From: Acidobacteriota bacterium
Lineage (GTDB): Bacteria; Acidobacteriota; Blastocatellia; Pyrinomonadales; Pyrinomonadaceae
Length of the DNA: 64,000 nucleotides
NCBI GenBank assembly: GCA_019639115.1
Contig: JAHBSM010000008.1
Location: 113,585-177,584, forward strand
Direction: 5' to 3'
Shown: positions 60,893 to 64,000 of the stretch, in pieces
Layout: every line of letters begins with the position of its first letter
Numbering within the stretch: the stretch's first letter is position 1
Notes under the pieces: generated by a model
The model's input: the letters and a program-made list of their open reading frames with translations, nothing else
Database searches by the model: none
What the model was told of the DNA's origin: nothing
Made by a program: the position numbers and the translations under genes

Positions 60893-63800
60893 CAGCGGCG
60901 AGAGCCCGATAAGCTGCGGCGATCGGAGCGTCACCCGGTTCCAGAGAAACACGCAAAATGCCGCTCGGCGAGAACGTAGCGCCCGGCTCAACCTCGATAA
61001 ATCTCATCAGCGCTTCTGGCGAAACGCGGGCTTGATCGCCGAGTTTGATAGCGATGCCGTCGGCGGTCCTGTCTATAGATACGATCGCGACACGCTCGGC
61101 AAATTTTCTGAGGCGGCCGTATTCGAACAGGTTCTCGACACTTCGCGGGATGCGGCCGTACCGATCTTCGACCTCGGACCTAATAGCAGCGAGTTCCTCA
61201 TCGCCTCCGGCAGACGCGATACGCTTATAGGTTCGCAGCCGCTGGCCGGCGTCGCTGATCAGATCCTGCGGTATCGAGACGTCGACGCCCAGATTGATCG
61301 AAACGCTCACATCGTCGGCGATCTCGTCGCCTCGCATCTCGGCGATCGTGCGTTCGAGCATCTTTGTGTAAAGGTCGAAGCCGAGAGCGTCGAGGTGGCC
61401 TGACTGCTGTCCGCCGAGTATGTTGCCGGCTCCGCGAAGTTCGAGGTCGAGAGCCGCGAGCCGGAATCCTGCACCGAGATCTGAGAACTCGCGGATGGCG
61501 GACAACCTGCGCCGAGCGATCGGAGTGAGCTCCAATTCGCTCGGGATCAGCAGGTATGCGTAGGCACGGCGATTAGACCGCCCGACACGGCCTCGCAGCT
61601 GATAGAGCTGCGATAGTCCGTAGTTATCGGCACGATTTATGATGATCGTGTTCGCTCGCGGTATGTCGATCCCGTTCTCGATGATCGTCGTAGCGACGAG
61701 GACGTCGTATTTGTAGTCGATGAAATCGAGCATGACCTGCTCCATTTCCTTTTCGTTCATTTGGCCGTGGCCTACCGCAACGCGTGCTTCGGGGACTATC
61801 TTTTTGATCAATGCCGCGACAGAATCGATAGATTCGACGCGATTGTGTATAAAGAATATCTGGCCGCTCCGGCTTAGCTCGAGCTCCACGGCAGATCGTA
61901 TTACGCCCTCAGAGAATTGGACGACCTGAGTATTGATCGCCAGGCGGTCGCGCGGCGGCGTTTCGATCACCGACATATCGCGCATCCCGATGAGCGACAT
62001 ATTCAACGTGCGAGGTATGGGCGTCGCGGATAGAGTAAGCACGTCCACTTTTTTCTTAAGTTGTTTCAGCTTCTCTTTGTGCCCGACACCGAAACGCTGT
62101 TCTTCGTCAACCACCACCAGTCCAAGCTTGGGCAGCTTTACGTCGTTCGAGAGCAGCCTATGCGTGCCGATCAGTACGTCGAGATCGCCTTTCTCCGCCG
62201 CCGAGGCGACCTCTTTTTGTTCCTTTGCGGTACGAAATCGAGATATCAATTCGACCTTGATCGGGAACGCCGCAAATCGTCGAGTAAATGACTCGAAGTG
62301 CTGATAGGCCAGGATCGTGGTCGGCGCCAGGACTGCGACCTGTTTGCCGTCCATCACGGCCTTGAATGCGGCGCGCATGGCGACCTCGGTCTTGCCGTAA
62401 CCGACATCGCCTATGATCAGGCGGTCCATCGGAACGGGAGCCTCCATGTCGCTTTTGACGTCTTCGATCGCCGACGCCTGATCGGCCGTAAGCTCATACG
62501 GGAATGCGTCCTCGAATTCATGCTGCCAGGGAGCGTCCGGTGGGAACGCATGGCCTCGCACGAGCTTTCGTTCGGCATAGAGCTTGAGCAATTCGTCGGC
62601 CATGTCGCGCATGGCTCGCTTTGCTTTCGCCTTCGTCTTCTGCCAGCCGATGCCGCCGAGTCGGTCGAGCCGTGCTTCGGCCGTTTCGCCTGACGAGTAC
62701 CGTGAGACGAGGTCCATGCGTTCGACCGGAACGAAAAGCTTTGCGTTGTCGGCGTATATGAGGAGCATGAACTCGCGTTCGGTGCCCTGAGACGAAATGG
62801 TCTGCAGCCCGTCGAACCGACCGATCCCGTGATCTATGTGGACGACGAGGTCGCCGGGTTTGAGATCGCGGAAATCCGATATGAAAGCCCCGAGCCGCGA
62901 GCGCGAAGCACGAACCGGCGGCTGAGCTGATCGAGCGGCTGTTTCGCCCGTTTCGCCGAGAATGTCCGATTCCGTGACAAAGCGCATCCCGCTTCCCGGT
63001 AATTCAAATCCGGACGAGAGCGAGCCGATACGTATCCGCTCCATTGGCAGGTATTTGCCGCGATCACGTAGCACCTCGGCGATGCGCTCGGCCATACCGT
63101 GCGTCTCGGCCACGATCTCGACCGAACCATCGTATTCGGCCGCAAAAGCTGCGATATCGCCGTGATATCGCCTCGTGGAACGCGAGCTGATCGTGATCTC
63201 CTCAGCCTTTGCGGCTTTCGGAAACAGAAAAAGCGGGTGTCCATCGTCGCCGAGTGCGAACTGTTCGTCCTCGGCTGCCGCCGTACGGCCGAGAGCACGC
63301 AGCTCGACCCGTTGGCGGCCGTCGAGAGAAGTTCTTAGGTCGGACGCCGGGACGAACAGCTCGTGAGGCTCGAGCCCAATGTCCCCGAATTCGCTCAACT
63401 GCAGGTGGCGTGAATTGAAATGGTCGTAGAGCGCTATGAGTGTGGATTCGATCATTGCCGGCTCGTCTATTACGAGCAAATGGCCGTGCAGATAGTCGAG
63501 TGCCGTGCCCTCGAGCCGACGACACAACGGAAAAAGGAATTCCCAGCCGGGGAAAGTTTCACCGTCGTCTGCTAGTTCCGTCCGGTCGCGGAGGTTTCGT
63601 GCGAAACGCTCGTCGGCAAATCGTTCTTTCGCGTACAGGGACCAGGCCCGCATCTCGTCAGGACCGGCGGCAAACTCACGCATAGGTGCTACGGAAGTTT
63701 CTCGGAGCTGCTCGATCGAGAGCTGAGTCTCGGGGTCGAACGTTCGTATCGAGTCAACCGTGTCGCCGAAAAATTCGATCCGCACCGGGACCGAGGCATC

Positions 63801-64000
63801 GGGCGACCAGAGGTCAACAATTCCGCCTCTGAGAGAGTATTGGCCCGGCCCGTAGAGAGGCTCTTCGCGAACGTGACCGACCGACACCAAACGTTCGACC
63901 AAAGCCTCGGGCGGCATCTCGTCGTCGCGGCGGAGTTCGATCCCGAGCCCGGCCGCGGCCGCAGGCGTGAGCGTCCGCTGGATCACTGACCTTTCGGACA
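60873..64000 (-). CDS. mfd: Transcription-repair coupling factor (5' end outside window)
   Basis: The 1,042 C-terminal residues present come from an ATP-dependent motor that removes stalled RNA polymerase and recruits UvrA. The UvrB-like domain (GQYSLRGGIVDLWSPDASVP) lies near the left end of the protein, the RNA-polymerase-interacting domain is at FRDLKPGDLVVHIDHGIGRF, and the two RecA-like helicase domains carry IIGDVGYGKTEVAMRAA (Walker A), DEEQRFG, ATPIPRTLNMSLIGMRDMS and IIINRADNYGLSQLYQLRGR (motif VI). The D7 region follows at the C-terminus. The frame is open to the right edge, so the N-terminal part is missing. The gene is convergent with the 60227 gene. Confidence 0.97.
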   Translation of the reverse strand, partial: SERSVIQRTLTPAAAAGLGIELRRDDEMPPEALVERLVSVGHVREEPLYGPGQYSLRGGIVDLWSPDASVPVRIEFFGDTVDSIRTFDPETQLSIEQLRETSVAPMREFAAGPDEMRAWSLYAKERFADERFARNLRDRTELADDGETFPGWEFLFPLCRRLEGTALDYLHGHLLVIDEPAMIESTLIALYDHFNSRHLQLSEFGDIGLEPHELFVPASDLRTSLDGRQRVELRALGRTAAAEDEQFALGDDGHPLFLFPKAAKAEEITISSRSTRRYHGDIAAFAAEYDGSVEIVAETHGMAERIAEVLRDRGKYLPMERIRIGSLSSGFELPGSGMRFVTESDILGETGETAARSAQPPVRASRSRLGAFISDFRDLKPGDLVVHIDHGIGRFDGLQTISSQGTEREFMLLIYADNAKLFVPVERMDLVSRYSSGETAEARLDRLGGIGWQKTKAKAKRAMRDMADELLKLYAERKLVRGHAFPPDAPWQHEFEDAFPYELTADQASAIEDVKSDMEAPVPMDRLIIGDVGYGKTEVAMRAAFKAVMDGKQVAVLAPTTILAYQHFESFTRRFAAFPIKVELISRFRTAKEQKEVASAAEKGDLDVLIGTHRLLSNDVKLPKLGLVVVDEEQRFGVGHKEKLKQLKKKVDVLTLSATPIPRTLNMSLIGMRDMSVIETPPRDRLAINTQVVQFSEGVIRSAVELELSRSGQIFFIHNRVESIDSVAALIKKIVPEARVAVGHGQMNEKEMEQVMLDFIDYKYDVLVATTIIENGIDIPRANTIIINRADNYGLSQLYQLRGRVGRSNRRAYAYLLIPSELELTPIARRRLSAIREFSDLGAGFRLAALDLELRGAGNILGGQQSGHLDALGFDLYTKMLERTIAEMRGDEIADDVSVSINLGVDVSIPQDLISDAGQRLRTYKRIASAGGDEELAAIRSEVEDRYGRIPRSVENLFEYGRLRKFAERVAIVSIDRTADGIAIKLGDQARVSPEALMRFIEVEPGATFSPSGILRVSLEPGDAPIAAAYRALAAVSDDRI

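Overview
The window reads as ordinary chromosome from a Gram-negative bacterium of moderately high GC content, most likely an Acidobacteriota member (Blastocatellia/Pyrinomonadaceae type). This placement is inferred from gene style: many small secreted proteins of unknown function, LolA-like secreted proteins, an S9 peptidase with a signal peptide, lipoproteins, SurA/PpiC-type foldases and an HlyD-type membrane fusion protein. There is one tRNA (Pro-TGG). I see no rRNA, CRISPR array, insertion sequence, integrase, prophage or attachment site. Coding density is about 95 percent, genes lie on both strands in short operons, and no gap exceeds 300 bases. Two genes run off the ends: a HEAT-type repeat protein at the left and mfd at the right.

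Layout. 1-3778 (minus): secreted or membrane-anchored repeat protein, then threonine synthase. 3844-7848: a tesA-like SGNH esterase divergent from an ABC ATPase/permease pair, the same arrangement as E. coli tesA-ybbA-ybbP. 7853-11020: an unknown helical protein, rdgB, tRNA-Pro, HU and a small unknown protein with terminators. 11018-14658 (minus): two tandem paralogous polytopic membrane proteins resembling GT-C glycosyltransferases. 14725-20066: YqeY, two methyltransferase-like proteins, a LolA-like protein, DnaJ and a VOC protein. 20071-26436 (minus): mtnP, an MBL hydrolase, a PpiC foldase, methylmalonyl-CoA epimerase, the MeaB GTPase and a DinB protein. 26609-28032: a lipoprotein nuclease and an NTF2-like protein.

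28051-33726 is the most system-like locus. A TetR regulator is followed by an extended SDR, a DevC-type permease, a small four-helix membrane protein, a DevA-type ATPase, an HlyD-type fusion protein and an SRPBCC protein. Near-identical 15-base inverted repeats lie before both the regulator and the SDR, which suggests one autoregulated exporter regulon.

33719-37731 (minus): a dapF homologue with an altered catalytic motif, acyl-CoA dehydrogenase, and purH with a terminator hairpin in its leader and a 25-residue hydrophobic micro-ORF upstream. 37800-46469: a gluzincin-like protein, an SH3 lipoprotein, Smr, a dienelactone hydrolase, an NDP-sugar epimerase and an S9 peptidase. 46592-51706: an acidic protein overlapping a MATE exporter, a DUF1428-like protein, BipA, a double-BON protein and TrmL. 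51861-60037: a LolA-like lipoprotein, an ECF sigma factor with a PDZ-bearing candidate anti-sigma factor, an amidohydrolase, a DUF4920 protein, DusB, two small secreted proteins and a SurA-like foldase. 60227-64000: a zinc-ribbon/TM/HExxH protein and mfd. Cell-envelope biogenesis and core housekeeping dominate; most genes of unknown function are predicted to be exported or membrane-bound.
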